DNA from: Albula goreensis
Lineage: Eukaryota; Chordata; Actinopteri; Albuliformes; Albulidae
Direction: 5' to 3'
DNA length: 64,000 bases
Assembly (NCBI GenBank): GCA_022829145.1
Contig: CM040758.1
Coordinates: 23,131,075-23,195,074 of the forward strand
A program made the translations under genes and the position numbers. Shown here piece by piece: positions 63,233-64,000 of this stretch (positions are counted from its first letter, which is position 1; every line of letters begins with the position of its first letter). The notes under the pieces are model-generated. The model saw only the letters and a list, made by a program, of their open reading frames with translations. It did no database searches and was not told where the DNA came from.

Positions 63233-64000
63233 ATGGATTTGGGGTATGTCAACAGCAGTGAAGCTCCGACTGACAATGCCACGTTAGTGAGGTTGAACTC
63301 ATACCTGCCATTATGGGAGGACTTCAACAGCAGTGTGAATGACATACGTTACTTCCTGATTGGACTATACACAACCGTCAGTGTCCTGGGTCTCCTTGGA
63401 AACATCCTCATACTGACTGCCCTAGCAAGGAAATGGAGGGAAAAGACCATCATAAACTTTCTGGTGGGCAACCTGGCATTCTCAGACATTTTGGTGGTGC
63501 TTTTCTGCTCCCCATTCACCCTGACCTGTGTCCTTTTAGACCACTGGATATTTGGGGAAGCTATGTGCCACATCGTCCCTTTCCTGCAGTGTGTCTCCGT
63601 GGTGGTCTCCACCTTGGTGCTGATGTCCATCGCCATGGTGAGGTACCACATGATCAGTCGGCCACTGGCAAGCCACATGTCTGTGAACTCTGGGTACCTC
63701 CTCCTGGCCGTGATCTGGACTCTGGGGCTGTCCATCTGCTCTCCGCTGCCCATCTTCCATACCACGGTGGACCTGAGTGAGGACTTCCACCTGGAGTCGC
63801 TGAAGAACAAGTCTCTGTGCATTGAATCCTGGCCCTCAGGCGGCTACAGGATAGCCTTCACCATGTGTCTGCTCCTGGTCCAGTACATCTTGCCAGTGGC
63901 CTGCCTGACTGTCAGCCACGCTACGGTCTGCCGGCGGGTGAGGGCAGGGGCGTTGGCCCAGCCGGCTCCCCAGGTGGAGGAGAACGAGACCATCAGGCTG
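63233..64000 (+). CDS. npy5r: npy5r, neuropeptide Y receptor type 5 (5' part, cut by window edge)
   Basis: The first 256 codons of a class A GPCR for NPY and PYY, linked in mammals to feeding. It starts MDLGYVNSSEAPTDNATLVR. TM1 carries N57, and TM2 reads NFLVGNLAFSDILVVLFCSP with D85. The likely disulfide pair is C112-C196. TM3 ends MVRYHM, so Val replaces the Asp of DRY, as in human Y5 (IVRYHM). CSPLPIFH in TM4, C(I/V)ESWPS in ECL2 and VQYILPVACLTVSH in TM5 all match Y5. The frame is open to the last base, at the start of the long third intracellular loop (EENETIRL, compare EENEMINL in human). N-glycosylation sites are N7, N15 and N32. Human Y5 is about 445 aa, so some 190 residues lie outside the window. 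It is divergent to npy1r. Confidence 0.97.
   Translation, partial: MDLGYVNSSEAPTDNATLVRLNSYLPLWEDFNSSVNDIRYFLIGLYTTVSVLGLLGNILILTALARKWREKTIINFLVGNLAFSDILVVLFCSPFTLTCVLLDHWIFGEAMCHIVPFLQCVSVVVSTLVLMSIAMVRYHMISRPLASHMSVNSGYLLLAVIWTLGLSICSPLPIFHTTVDLSEDFHLESLKNKSLCIESWPSGGYRIAFTMCLLLVQYILPVACLTVSHATVCRRVRAGALAQPAPQVEENETIRL

Noticed and set aside
63349-63822. 157-codon minus-strand frame over npy5r
   Set aside because: Antisense shadow of the npy5r coding sequence.
1-64000. CRISPR arrays, operons, phage or bacterial mobile systems
   Set aside because: The window is spliced vertebrate DNA. The tandem repeats lack the repeat-spacer structure of CRISPR.

Overview
The window is nuclear DNA from a vertebrate, most likely a ray-finned fish. 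It is AT-rich and intron-rich, with long CA/TG microsatellites, tRNA-derived SINE copies and palindromic repeats of types that are common in fish genomes. No bacterial, plasmid, phage or CRISPR feature was seen. Three protein-coding genes can be assembled exon by exon: naf1 (minus strand), npy1r (minus) and npy5r (plus, cut by the right edge). Their order and orientation match the NAF1-NPY1R-NPY5R block on human chromosome 4q32, so this is an ancestral syntenic neighbourhood. An intact-looking npy5r is informative, because Y5 is reported lost from most teleosts. The species may belong to a lineage that kept it, such as a holostean or an early-branching teleost, but this cannot be settled from the sequence alone.

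Layout. 1-6284: intergenic DNA beyond the 3' end of naf1, with two diverged copies of one repeat. 6285-33700: naf1, eight coding exons in consistent phase (560 aa predicted) plus a likely 5'UTR exon. Its introns hold a 24-bp tandem repeat carrying CRE sites, a CA microsatellite, LINE 3' tails, SINEs, a Tigger/pogo-type DNA element, and one unexplained exon-like island on the plus strand. 33700-46165: naf1-npy1r intergenic DNA with a TG microsatellite, a 41-bp tandem repeat and one Cys-rich open frame I cannot identify. 46166-55241: npy1r in two coding exons split by a 7,960-bp intron. The intron carries a 46-bp minisatellite with scrambled units, and a SINE lies directly against the splice donor. 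55242-63232: the shared upstream region of the divergent receptor pair. It contains a long compound TG repeat, a fragment of the 3' end of 18S rRNA, and two opposed candidate 5'UTR exons about 0.8 kb apart. 63233-64000: the first 256 codons of npy5r.

Function. npy1r and npy5r encode class A GPCRs for NPY and PYY, which act in appetite and stress circuits. In mammals they are transcribed divergently from a shared region, and the layout here is compatible with that. naf1 is an H/ACA snoRNP and telomerase RNA assembly factor that is linked by position only. I found no new multi-gene system. The best leads are the exon-like island near 23.7 kb, the 18S-derived insertion, the mammal-like Tigger element, the CRE array, and the enlarged npy1r intron with its SINE-flanked donor.
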